In this document: piece by piece, positions 28,163 to 35,631 of the stretch
How positions within the stretch are numbered: the first letter of the stretch is position 1
Layout: each line of letters opens with the position of its first letter
From: an uncultured Gemmiger sp.
Lineage (GTDB): Bacteria; Bacillota; Clostridia; Oscillospirales; Ruminococcaceae
Direction: 5' to 3'
Assembly: GCA_944386225.1 (NCBI GenBank)
Contig: CALXAH010000028.1
Coordinates: 1 to 44,468, forward strand
Length of the DNA: 44,468 bases
The notes under the pieces: generated by a model
What the model saw: the letters and a program-made list of their open reading frames with translations, nothing else
Told to the model about the DNA's origin: nothing
The model's database searches: none
Translations under genes and position numbers: made by a program

Positions 28163-28191
28163 TTGTTAGCATAATGTCTGTATGCTATAAT
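28163..28191 (+). promoter_or_regulatory. Promoter with operator-like inverted repeat, ATPase-PIN operon
   Basis: -35 TTGTTA (28163-28168), 17-nt spacer, -10 TATAAT (28186-28191). The inverted repeat AGCATA-N7-TATGCT (28168-28186) fills the spacer and touches both hexamers, a position suited to a repressor or a MerR-type regulator. No regulator gene is adjacent, so the binding protein is unknown. Confidence 0.7.
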
Positions 28192-28263
28192 ATATAAAAA
28201 AATAAAAGCCGTGTATTTATTTTTTAATTGCAGACATACTCCTTTTGAATGGAGGGGAAAACG

Positions 28264-29565
28264 ATGATTAAATCATTCATCTTTGAAAAATTTAAAGGAT
28301 ATGAGCGTGCTGTTTTATGGCTCGAACAAATCACTACATTAATTGGTTCAAACGCATCCGGAAAGAGTAATGCGATTGAAGGAATCCAAATTCTGTCTGA
28401 AATAGCAACTGGTCGAGAGTTAAGTGTTATTTTTGATGGCACGAAGAATAGTGAAGGAAGTATCCGTGGCGGAGCAAAAGGATGCTGTAGGTTCGGTGCT
28501 AATTCGTTTCTCCTTGGATGCACCATAGATTGGAATGATAAGCACGACTTACTCTATCGTATCCGTATTGGAGCTACAAATCGTATTACTGTCGAAGAAG
28601 AGGCTCTTTATCTGGTAAAAAACGCTCAGACAGATGCTCTAAATGGATCTGTAATTTTTAAAACAGGTATCTCAAATGAAGATAGCGGAGATATTGTAGT
28701 TGAATACACGAATGGGAAAAGAGGCAAGAATCCGGAATGCCGTGTAATACGCAGCATGTCGGTTCTTTCTCAAATGCAAAGCCGGTTACCTTCCAATGTT
28801 GACAATTACGAAAGTACGCTTCAGAAAATTCAGAAAGTTCAAAGCTGTCTCACTCAGATATTTATTCTTGATCCTATCGCCACGATGATGCGAGGATATA
28901 GCCGAGTGGGTGATAGCACGCTGCGTCGTAACTGTAGTAACTTATCGGCTGTTTTGTATTCGCTAAAAGAAAAGAATTCTGAAGAATGGGATATATTTTG
29001 TGATGTAGTAAAATCCCTGCCTGAAAATGAGATCAAAGATATTAGTTTTGTCAAAACGCAAATCAATGACGTAATTCTTGTCCAGAAAGAACAAAATGGC
29101 AAGGCAACAGAAAGCATTGATGCTACACGTTTGTCAGACGGTACGCTAAGGTGCATTGCGGTTCTAGCCGCTGTTATGAGTGAACCGGAAAACAGTTTGA
29201 TTGCAATTGAAGAAATTGACAATGGTATTCATCCGAGTCGCGTTATTAAATTGCTGCAAGCTGTATGTCAAATTGCAGCAAAAAGAAAAATTGATCTTAT
29301 TATAACAACGCACAACGTGACAATTCTAAATGCCTTGAATAAAGAAGAAATTCTCGGCGTATCTGTTGTGTACAGGGAAGTTCAGTCACAATCCAGTAAA
29401 ATAATTCCTTACGTTGATATTCAAAATCAGGCTGGTTTATTAGCTGCCGGTGGAATCGGAACTGCGATGGAGTCTGAAAAGTTAATTGATGCAATCAAGA
29501 ATACTACTCCAACGAAGCCGTTCGATTTTAGTTTTCCTGTAACGGAGGGTGGTAAACATGAGTAA
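28264..29565 (+). CDS. AAA/ABC-type ATPase (RecF/SMC-like), putative defence component
   Basis: 433-residue cytoplasmic ATPase with a split ABC-type nucleotide site: Walker A GSNASGKSN (28-36), signature-like LSDGT (290-294), Walker B SLIAIEEID (311-319), and H-loop TTHN (348-351). The middle (about 60-285) is unassigned. There is no Toprim domain, so it is not an OLD nuclease. I start at ATG 28264, with GGAGGGG 6 bases before; an ATG at 28249 precedes that site. The stop overlaps the start of the PIN gene by 8 bases, so both are made together. ATPases of this kind sense phage or DNA ends in Septu, PARIS and related systems; the role here is inferred. The DNA is clearly more AT-rich than the flanks. 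Confidence 0.85.
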   Translation: MIKSFIFEKFKGYERAVLWLEQITTLIGSNASGKSNAIEGIQILSEIATGRELSVIFDGTKNSEGSIRGGAKGCCRFGANSFLLGCTIDWNDKHDLLYRIRIGATNRITVEEEALYLVKNAQTDALNGSVIFKTGISNEDSGDIVVEYTNGKRGKNPECRVIRSMSVLSQMQSRLPSNVDNYESTLQKIQKVQSCLTQIFILDPIATMMRGYSRVGDSTLRRNCSNLSAVLYSLKEKNSEEWDIFCDVVKSLPENEIKDISFVKTQINDVILVQKEQNGKATESIDATRLSDGTLRCIAVLAAVMSEPENSLIAIEEIDNGIHPSRVIKLLQAVCQIAAKRKIDLIITTHNVTILNALNKEEILGVSVVYREVQSQSSKIIPYVDIQNQAGLLAAGGIGTAMESEKLIDAIKNTTPTKPFDFSFPVTEGGKHE

Positions 29566-30040
29566 TGTCCACTTTATCGACACCTCCGTCTTAGTTGAAT
29601 TATTAAATATACCAAATATGAATAGCCACCACACACAAGCACAAGAAGAGTATCAAGCTCTTGCTAGAAACGGGGATGTATTTGTTTTACCTGTCGCGGT
29701 TTTAGTCGAAACCGGTAACCATATAGCGCATATTTCCGATGGAAATATGCGCCATCAAATTGCAACCCGATTTTCATCGCTTATCGAAAAGGCAGTAAGG
29801 TCAGAAGATAATTGGAACACGGTTCCCAGTATTTCACCTGAAACACTAGGAGCTATTATGCGAATCTTTCCTGTACAGGTTATGAATCAGACGGGTTTTG
29901 GTGATATCAGTATTATAGAGCAATTTAATGATTATTGGCAGAATCGACAACCCATTGGGGAAATGCGAATTTGGACATTTGATACTCATCTTATGGGATA
30001 TACTCGAACTGGTGGATTATCGCGCAGAAAGAATAAGTGA
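29558..30040 (+). CDS. PIN-domain ribonuclease, partner of the ATPase
   Basis: 160 residues with all four acidic positions of a PIN nuclease: D8 (HFIDTSVLVELL), E51 (VLVETGNH), D116 (GFGDISII) and D142 (WTFDTHLMGY). PIN proteins cut RNA, often tRNA or mRNA, as toxins or defence effectors. Its ATG lies inside the last codons of the ATPase gene, and no antitoxin-sized gene is adjacent, so the ATPase is the probable controller. The C-terminus is short and basic (GLSRRKNK). The target is unknown. The AT-rich codon usage matches the ATPase gene and differs from the flanking genes. Confidence 0.82.
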   Translation: MSNVHFIDTSVLVELLNIPNMNSHHTQAQEEYQALARNGDVFVLPVAVLVETGNHIAHISDGNMRHQIATRFSSLIEKAVRSEDNWNTVPSISPETLGAIMRIFPVQVMNQTGFGDISIIEQFNDYWQNRQPIGEMRIWTFDTHLMGYTRTGGLSRRKNK

Positions 30041-30102
30041 CATATACATAGACTAGAAAAGACATGCCGCCTATATTGTCTCGATGTTTCAAATTGTTCG
30101 GG

Positions 30103-30174
30103 TCCGGTGAAAACAACCATTTTGGATCCGGCGAAAACAACCAATTTTAGTCCAACGAAAACAACCAATCCAAG
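30103..30174 (+). repeat. Three tandem 24-bp repeats, possible insertion-sequence end
   Basis: Three head-to-tail units of exactly 24 bases (30103-30126, 30127-30150, 30151-30174) share TCC(G/A)(G/A)(C/T)GAAAACAACCA as core and differ mainly at the 3' end. They lie between the AT-rich ATPase-PIN segment and the GC-richer sulfatase gene. Multiple short direct repeats that bind transposase are known from ends of IS21-type elements; no transposase is present here, so this would be a solitary remnant. The IS assignment is tentative. Confidence 0.6.
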
Positions 30175-30229
30175 AAAAAAGCGTACCGTGCTTTTCGTAT
30201 CTATAATTCGAGTTTGTGAGGAAAAGCTT

Positions 30230-31633
30230 ATGTCACATCCTAATATTATTATAATCCTTTTGGATGACCTTGGCTGGATGGATCTGTCCTGCCAAGGGAG
30301 CAAGTTTTACGAAACACCGAACATCGACCGGTTGTTCCGGAGCGGCATGTCCTTTGATAACGCCTACGCCGCCTGCCCTGTGTGCTCGCCCAGCCGGGCA
30401 AGTATCCTTTCCGGCAAGTACCCGGCCCGGCTGCATTTGACCGACTGGATCGATCATGGGAACTACCATCCCTGCAAAGGCAAGCTTGTGGATGCTCCGT
30501 ATATCAAGGGTCTGCCGCTGCAGGAGTATTCCCTGGCCGCGAGCCTGAAGGAGGCCGGATACCAGACCTGGCACCTGGGAAAATGGCACCTGGGCAAAAA
30601 TGAGACCTACCCGGACAAGCACGGCTTTGATGTAAACATTGGCGGCTGCTTTTGGGGCCATCCCGCCCACGGCTACTTCAGCCCCTACCAGATGGAAACG
30701 CTCACCGACGGGCCGGAGGGCGAATATCTGACGGAACGACTGGGGAATGAAGCGGTGAAACTGATCCGGAACCGGGATAAGCAGCGGCCATTCTTCCTGA
30801 ACTTCTGGCATTACGCAGTCCACGCGCCCATGCAGGCGCCGGCGGAACTGGTGGCCTATTTTGAGGAAAAGAGCAAGAAGATGGGTCTGGATCAGATTGA
30901 TCCCTTTGAGGTGGGCGAAAACTTCCCCATCGAGGCCAAAAAGGACCAGCACGTTATCCGTCGCACAGTACAATCCGACCCGGTCTACGCGGCTATGATC
31001 TACTCCATGGACCAGACGGTGGGCCAGTTGATGGACACACTGCGGGAGGAGGGACTGGAAGAAGACACCATCATCGTCTTTACTTCCGACAATGGCGGTC
31101 TTGCGACGGCCGAAGGCTCTCCCACCTGCAATTATCCCCTCTCGGAGGGCAAGGGTTGGATGTATGAAGGCGCAGTGCGAGAGCCCTTGGCTGTGGTATG
31201 GCCTGGCCATATCCTGCCCGGAACGCTTTCTCACGAACTGACCACCAGCCCGGATTTCTATCCAACGTTGCTTGAACTGGCTGGTCTCCCCCTTCAGCCC
31301 CAACAGCACGTTGATGGTATCAGCTTGGCCCCGCTCCTGCTTGGCAAAAACAACTCTCTTGACCGCGAAGCCATCTTCTGGCACTACCCTCACTATGGCA
31401 ATCAAGGAGGAACCCCTGGTTCCTCCCTCCGTAGCGGTAAATGGAAATATATTGAGTTCTATGAGGACAACAGCCGCCACTTATTCGACCTTGAAACCGA
31501 TATCGCAGAAAAGCATGATGTGGCATCGATTCACCCCGAATTAGTGGAGAGATTTCACCAATTGTTGTCAGAATGGCTGTCCGATTGCAAGGCATATTTC
31601 CCCACCGTCAATGCGGACTATGGTGCTGACTGA
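30230..31633 (+). CDS. Sulfatase (formylglycine type), probably cytoplasmic
   Basis: 467-residue type I sulfatase that hydrolyses sulfate esters, here probably on glycan sugars such as 6-sulfo-GlcNAc or sulfated galactose. The active-site signature is C52-S-P-S-R56 followed by ASILSGK; C52 must be converted to formylglycine by a maturase not present in this window. Metal ligands are D12-D13 (LLDDLGWMDLS) and the FTSDNGG region. HLGKWHLGK is typical of glycan sulfatases. The protein begins directly with the catalytic fold (MSHPNIIIILLDD), without signal peptide, so it should act inside the cell. I chose ATG 30230 behind GAGGAAAAG; upstream codons run through the tandem repeats and are not coding. 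Confidence 0.92.
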   Translation: MSHPNIIIILLDDLGWMDLSCQGSKFYETPNIDRLFRSGMSFDNAYAACPVCSPSRASILSGKYPARLHLTDWIDHGNYHPCKGKLVDAPYIKGLPLQEYSLAASLKEAGYQTWHLGKWHLGKNETYPDKHGFDVNIGGCFWGHPAHGYFSPYQMETLTDGPEGEYLTERLGNEAVKLIRNRDKQRPFFLNFWHYAVHAPMQAPAELVAYFEEKSKKMGLDQIDPFEVGENFPIEAKKDQHVIRRTVQSDPVYAAMIYSMDQTVGQLMDTLREEGLEEDTIIVFTSDNGGLATAEGSPTCNYPLSEGKGWMYEGAVREPLAVVWPGHILPGTLSHELTTSPDFYPTLLELAGLPLQPQQHVDGISLAPLLLGKNNSLDREAIFWHYPHYGNQGGTPGSSLRSGKWKYIEFYEDNSRHLFDLETDIAEKHDVASIHPELVERFHQLLSEWLSDCKAYFPTVNADYGAD

Positions 31634-31662
31634 TTCTAAGCTTCTCGTCTTCCTCCATTTAT

Positions 31663-31712
31663 TCAACACCCCCTGTATTGGCGCAAGCCATACAGGGGGT
31701 GTTGAGTTTTTT
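31663..31712 (+). terminator. Sulfatase gene terminator
   Basis: A stem of about 18 bp built on CAACACCCCCTGTAT and its complement, followed by GTTTTTT, 30 bases after the sulfatase stop codon. Confidence 0.92.
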
Positions 31713-31751
31713 CGAACGCGTACCGGAAAAAAATCGCAGGTGAGACCTTAA

Positions 31752-31798
31752 CAATAAAACAGCTGCCGCTTGTCTTTCAGAGAACAAACGGCAGCTGT
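31752..31798 (-). terminator. MFS gene terminator
   Basis: On the minus strand ACAGCTGCCGTTTGT pairs with ACAAGCGGCAGCTGT (15 bp with one wobble), followed by TTTATTGTT. It faces the sulfatase terminator. Confidence 0.85.
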
Positions 31799-31806
31799 CG
31801 ATCAAA

Positions 31807-33024
31807 TCAGCGAACATCCTTCGGCAGATTGCGGAACAGCACGAAGGGGAACACCAGCAGGAGCAACCCTAATAAATACAAGCTTTGCAGCGGCAGACCA
31901 GCAGTGTTTTTGTCCAGCACCTCGATCAGAGCCGAGCATATTGAAGTTCCCACCAGGGAAGCAACGCCACTGATCAAGGAATATGCTGAGAAATACACGC
32001 TTCGCATCTCGGCATCACTGGTTGCGACTCGCAGCTGCAGCGTTCCCACTGAGATACCGGACATGGGCAGAGTACTCAGCACCAGATAGATCGGCGCGAT
32101 CCAAAATCCATTTTGGGGTCCAGAGAAAAACAACAATAGTGCCAGCAGGGCGTACAGCACAAAGATATTGGAAAGGCAGGTCTTCCAGCCTATCCTGGAG
32201 GCGATACGGGAAAACACCGGCGCAAACGCGCCGCGCAGAATGTTTCCGGCCGTTCCCCATATCATAAGGGTGATGAAATCGATGTTCAGCACTCTCACCG
32301 CATACACTCCGAACAAGCCACCAACGAACACATTGGCGAAACACCAGGAAGCGTTTGCCATGATGACCTTGGTGTGGTCTTTGTTCTTCAGCACCTGCAA
32401 CAGAGTGGTGAGCGAACCGCCCTGTGAACGACCGGCGACCGGTGCGCTTAGTAAAGGCAGAATTGCCAGGCTGATCAGCAGCAGCACGGCCTCCGCGATT
32501 CCCGCCAGAAAGAAACCAGCTTGTAGATTTCCCATCCGCTCCGATACTGAGATGGTGATTTGGACGGCCGCGTTGGCTACCGTGTAGATCAACATGAACA
32601 GGGTCTCACGGGCGGTGTAATAAGAGGTACAGTGCTCGGCTTCTGCAAGTTCGACTTGCCAGTTCTCGTAGGCGGGCGCCGAGAGTTGCTGAATGCCCTG
32701 CATGACGAAAAGCAGTATGCAGAAAATGGCCGCACCGCTCGACATCGGCAGCAGAACCGTAAAGAACACCAGGCAGATGCTGACTCGCCACAGGACGTTC
32801 ATGCCCACCAAAAAACGATGCTTGTGATTAAGCCTGGCGTAGAACAAACCACCCACAGGCTGTAGTACCAGAAAGGTGGAGGAAAGGCCGGTAAGAAGAT
32901 TTGACAGGCCCAAAGGAAGATTGTAATACTGAGTGAGCTTGGCAATTAAAAAGCCCGTGCAGATCCAGTACGCGCTCATGGAAAAATTGTACTCAAGAAT
33001 AAACAACCGCAGTCGATGGCTCAT
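31807..33024 (-). CDS. Major facilitator superfamily transporter
   Basis: 405-residue polytopic membrane protein with about 12 hydrophobic helices in two halves separated by a polar stretch near PVAGRSQGGSLTTLLQVLKNKDH. I start at ATG 33024 (MSHRLRLFILEYNFSMSAYW), with GAGG 8 bases upstream; longer starts lack a ribosome site. It lies between the sulfatase and the AraC gene, and the glycan operon is on its far side, so import of a sugar or sulfosugar, or export of a breakdown product, is plausible but not shown. No clear specificity motif was recognised. Confidence 0.82.
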   Translation of the reverse strand: MSHRLRLFILEYNFSMSAYWICTGFLIAKLTQYYNLPLGLSNLLTGLSSTFLVLQPVGGLFYARLNHKHRFLVGMNVLWRVSICLVFFTVLLPMSSGAAIFCILLFVMQGIQQLSAPAYENWQVELAEAEHCTSYYTARETLFMLIYTVANAAVQITISVSERMGNLQAGFFLAGIAEAVLLLISLAILPLLSAPVAGRSQGGSLTTLLQVLKNKDHTKVIMANASWCFANVFVGGLFGVYAVRVLNIDFITLMIWGTAGNILRGAFAPVFSRIASRIGWKTCLSNIFVLYALLALLLFFSGPQNGFWIAPIYLVLSTLPMSGISVGTLQLRVATSDAEMRSVYFSAYSLISGVASLVGTSICSALIEVLDKNTAGLPLQSLYLLGLLLLVFPFVLFRNLPKDVR

Positions 33025-33115
33025 AAACTGTTCCTCATTTGCAAATAGCATTTTGGGAAGGACCATATAGTAAGGCAATGCTATTTTACTCGGAAGAACT
33101 CAATTCCGCAATAGG

Positions 33116-33169
33116 CAAAATTAAAAGCGCCCTTTCGAATGCGAGGTGTTCGCAACACAAAGGGCGCTT
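33116..33169 (-). terminator. AraC gene terminator
   Basis: On the minus strand AAGCGCCCTTT pairs with AAAGGGCGCTT across a 23-nt loop, followed by TTAATTTT. It ends the regulator transcript before the MFS gene. Confidence 0.85.
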
Positions 33170-33177
33170 GTCCGCTC

Positions 33178-34008
33178 TCAAGTGGAAGAATTTCTTCCCC
33201 GATATTCGGAAGGAGATATACCGAATCGCTTTTGAAAACTCTGTGAAAAATAGTTTCCGCTGCTAAAGCCCAGATTTCCACTAATGCTCACGATGCTACT
33301 ATCAGTGGTCTCCAGCAGAAACTTGGCATCTCGGAACCGGCAGGATAGCATGTACTCGATAGGGCTTACTCCATACCGTTTTTTGAACGCACGAATGAGA
33401 CCACATCGGTTCAGTCCCACCTTGTCGGACAGCATCTCTAAGTTCAAAGGGCTTGTGTAGTTGTCGTCAATGTATTGTTTGACCCACGCAATGCTGCTCT
33501 GTAAACGGTTTTCAGTACTAACTTCCTGCTTGATTTCGCCGCCGGTAATTCTCGACAGATGGATCATAATGAGCTGTGCGATTCGCAGCGCTGCTCCAGA
33601 ATATTGCTTTTTCTTGTTCTGTAGCTCGCTTATCAATAAGGTCAGCAACTGCACCATGCCCTTACTATCCGCAGCAAAAGAGCCGTGATAATAGCCGTTG
33701 GAGTCTGTAGGAAGGTTGGAATAGCCACCCTTGATTCCAAGCACCACCCACTCTACTGGGGATTCCGGGATGGCTCGCTCCACATGTTCGGTGTCTGGAT
33801 TGATGAGAACGAATTCGTAAGGATGCAGCGTAAAGCTAGAGTCACGCACAAAGAACTCACAGTCTCCGCTCACACAGAAGAAGATTTCAAGAAAGGAATG
33901 TGCGTGCCGAGTACCAATCCAGTGCTTTTCATAACGGAAACTGGTCACATACAGCAACTGAAGACCATCCTCCGCCACCGCATCTTCCAATTCAAAAAGA
34001 TTGTACAT
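33178..34008 (-). CDS. AraC family transcriptional regulator of the glycan locus
   Basis: 276 residues. The N-terminal cupin-like sensor domain has GTRHAHSFLEIFFCVSGDCEFFV and LHPYEFVLINPDTEH. The C-terminal double helix-turn-helix runs from LEMLSDKVGLNRCGLIRAFKKRYG to GNYFSQSFQKRFGISPSEYR. I start at ATG 34008 (MYNLFELEDAVAEDG); the frame is open about 100 codons further upstream, but that stretch crosses the intergenic region. It is divergent from the ABC/glycosidase operon, whose promoter has a poor -35 box, consistent with the regulator being its activator and sensing an imported oligosaccharide or product. Confidence 0.93.
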   Translation of the reverse strand: MYNLFELEDAVAEDGLQLLYVTSFRYEKHWIGTRHAHSFLEIFFCVSGDCEFFVRDSSFTLHPYEFVLINPDTEHVERAIPESPVEWVVLGIKGGYSNLPTDSNGYYHGSFAADSKGMVQLLTLLISELQNKKKQYSGAALRIAQLIMIHLSRITGGEIKQEVSTENRLQSSIAWVKQYIDDNYTSPLNLEMLSDKVGLNRCGLIRAFKKRYGVSPIEYMLSCRFRDAKFLLETTDSSIVSISGNLGFSSGNYFSQSFQKRFGISPSEYRGRNSST

Positions 34009-34067
34009 AAGGTCACCGCCTTGTATTTTCGGCCCTTGAATAGCCGAAATGTGAAATATGTATAACG

Positions 34068-34080
34068 ATATTGTCAATAT
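34068..34080. promoter_or_regulatory. Palindromic operator candidate
   Basis: ATATTG-T-CAATAT is a perfect 13-base palindrome overlapping the -10 box of the AraC promoter, about 30 bases before the -10 of the divergent ABC operon. It could be an autoregulation site or a global-regulator site; AraC proteins usually bind direct repeats, so the AraC protein itself is not the obvious ligand. Confidence 0.45.
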
Positions 34081-34104
34081 ACCATATTCCCGACCGCAAA
34101 ACAA
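34076..34104 (-). promoter_or_regulatory. AraC gene promoter
   Basis: Minus strand -35 TTGTTT (34104-34099), 17-nt spacer, -10 TATATT (34081-34076). It overlaps the candidate ABC operon promoter on the other strand. Confidence 0.6.
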
Positions 34105-34115
34105 TGGGTTAGAAT
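34087..34115 (+). promoter_or_regulatory. Candidate activator-dependent promoter of the glycan operon
   Basis: A -10-like TAGAAT (34110-34115) has no good -35 at 17 nt (TTCCCG at 34087-34092). The leader contains the 6-bp hairpin AGCTGC-TAACAA-GCAGCT (34129-34146). A weak -35 next to a divergent AraC gene fits positive control. Confidence 0.45.
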
Positions 34116-34205
34116 AATTACAGAAGGGAGCTGCTAACAAGCAGCTTTGAATGGTACTCCCGTTCCGCAAAGGATGGGGGTGCAAAACAGAAACGGAGGA
34201 TAAAC

Positions 34206-35486
34206 ATGAAAAAGAGCAAGCTTCTGAAAGCCCTGTGCGGTGTTTGCGCCGTGGGTATGATGCTGACCGCTTGCGGTGGCACCACCACGGAAAGCACTCC
34301 CGCCGATGCATCCGGCAGCCAGGCTGCTTCCACCGGCAAGACCCTGACCTACTGGTCGATGTGGAACTCCACCGAAGGCCAGGCCAAGGTGATCCAGGAG
34401 GCCGCTGACGCCTATGAGGCCGCTACCGGCATCAAGATCAACATCGAGTGGAAGGGCCGCGACGTAAAGAACCTGATCGCTCCCGCCCTGGACGCTGGCG
34501 AGAAGATCGACATCTTCGACCAGGACTATGTGTTCATCTCCAACACCGCCAGCAAGTACGCCACGGATGTTACCCAGATGGTGGAGGAAGCCGGTCTGGA
34601 AGAGCACATGCTGCCCGTTCTGGTGGAAACCGCCAAGAGCTACAATGACGGCGCCCTGAAGGTCATTCCCTACCAGCCCTACACCTCCGGCGTGTGGTAT
34701 AACAAGGCGATGTTCGAGGCTGCTGGCATCGAGAACGTTCCCACCACTTTCGACGAGCTGCTGGACGTCTGCGAGGCTCTGAAGGCCAGCGGTGTGAACC
34801 CCATGACCTGCGACCAGGGCGACGGCACTGCGCTGCTGGTGGGCTATCAGCTGGCTCGCTACCTGGGCCAGGATGGCGTTCTGGATATGATCAACAACGC
34901 CAAGTGGGCTGAGGTTCCTGAGGCTAAGAAGGCCGCTGAGGACATCTACACCCTGTTTGCCAACGGCTACATGTCCGAGTACGCTCCTGCCAACTATCCC
35001 GACGGCGAGAACGAGCTGGGCTACGGCGAGACCGCCATGCTGCTGCAGGCTTCTTGGGTTCCCAACGAGGTTGTGCAGAACACCGGTGCTGAAATCGAAT
35101 GGGGCTTCTTCCCCTGGCCCGCTGTTGAAGGCGGCGTGGACGGCGTAGAGGCCGCTATGGTCGGCGCTCAGGGCTATGCCATCGTCGAGACCAGCGAGTA
35201 CAAGCAGGAAGCTTTCGACTTCATCCAGACCGTGGTCACCGGCGAGACCGATCTGAAGATGGCTCAGGCTGTTTCCTCCATCCCTGCCGATACCGCTAAC
35301 ACCGAGTGGCCCCAGGCCGTGTCTGGCGCTGAGCCCTACTTCAAGCAGATGACCAAGTCCTACCTGTGGGCGGTTGGCCTGCAGGAGAACGGTAACTACA
35401 AGGATTACATCCAGGAAGCCATCAACCAGCTGTGCAAGATGGAAATCGACGCCACCGGCTTCATTGACGCCCTGTCCGATCTGTAA
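34206..35486 (+). CDS. Sugar ABC transporter substrate-binding lipoprotein
   Basis: 426 residues. The N-terminal signal peptide ends in lipobox LTAC with lipid-modified C23 (MMLTACGG), followed by a short Ser/Thr/Ala-rich linker and a family-1 solute-binding fold beginning LTYWSMWNSTEGQAKVIQEAADAYEAATGIKI. It is anchored outside the membrane and binds the oligosaccharide for the two permeases downstream. GGAGG precedes the ATG. Since the operon ends in a galacto-N-biose/lacto-N-biose phosphorylase, the ligand is probably a Gal-beta-1,3-HexNAc-containing saccharide. No ATPase gene is in the operon, so a shared MsmK-type ATPase must energise it. Confidence 0.93.
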   Translation: MKKSKLLKALCGVCAVGMMLTACGGTTTESTPADASGSQAASTGKTLTYWSMWNSTEGQAKVIQEAADAYEAATGIKINIEWKGRDVKNLIAPALDAGEKIDIFDQDYVFISNTASKYATDVTQMVEEAGLEEHMLPVLVETAKSYNDGALKVIPYQPYTSGVWYNKAMFEAAGIENVPTTFDELLDVCEALKASGVNPMTCDQGDGTALLVGYQLARYLGQDGVLDMINNAKWAEVPEAKKAAEDIYTLFANGYMSEYAPANYPDGENELGYGETAMLLQASWVPNEVVQNTGAEIEWGFFPWPAVEGGVDGVEAAMVGAQGYAIVETSEYKQEAFDFIQTVVTGETDLKMAQAVSSIPADTANTEWPQAVSGAEPYFKQMTKSYLWAVGLQENGNYKDYIQEAINQLCKMEIDATGFIDALSDL

Positions 35487-35550
35487 TCTGAATAGCCAAA
35501 TAAAGCGCTTACCCACGAAGCGATCCTAATCCAAGCAGTTGTGGGACGCA

Positions 35551-35587
35551 AAGGGGAGCTCTTTCAGGGGATAGAGCTCCCCTTTTT
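35551..35587 (+). terminator. Intra-operon terminator/stabiliser hairpin
   Basis: AAGGGGAGCTCT pairs with AGAGCTCCCCTT (12 bp, one mismatch possible), followed by TTTTT, 65 bases after the binding-protein gene. Such elements raise the level of binding-protein mRNA relative to the permeases. Confidence 0.82.
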
Positions 35588-35631
35588 TCGGCGAAGCATT
35601 CCCCCATTGCAAACAGAAAGGGGTATTTCGG

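Noticed and set aside
28264-30040. Assignment to OLD/Gabija, Septu or PARIS
   Set aside because: The ATPase has no Toprim domain, and the partner is a PIN protein rather than a UvrD helicase, HNH protein or Toprim-like effector.
29558-30040. VapC toxin of an ordinary VapBC pair
   Set aside because: No small antitoxin gene precedes it; the overlapping partner is a 433-residue ATPase, and the protein is somewhat longer than a typical VapC.
30103-30174. CRISPR array
   Set aside because: The three repeats are directly adjacent without spacers, only 24 bp long and diverged, and no cas genes are present.
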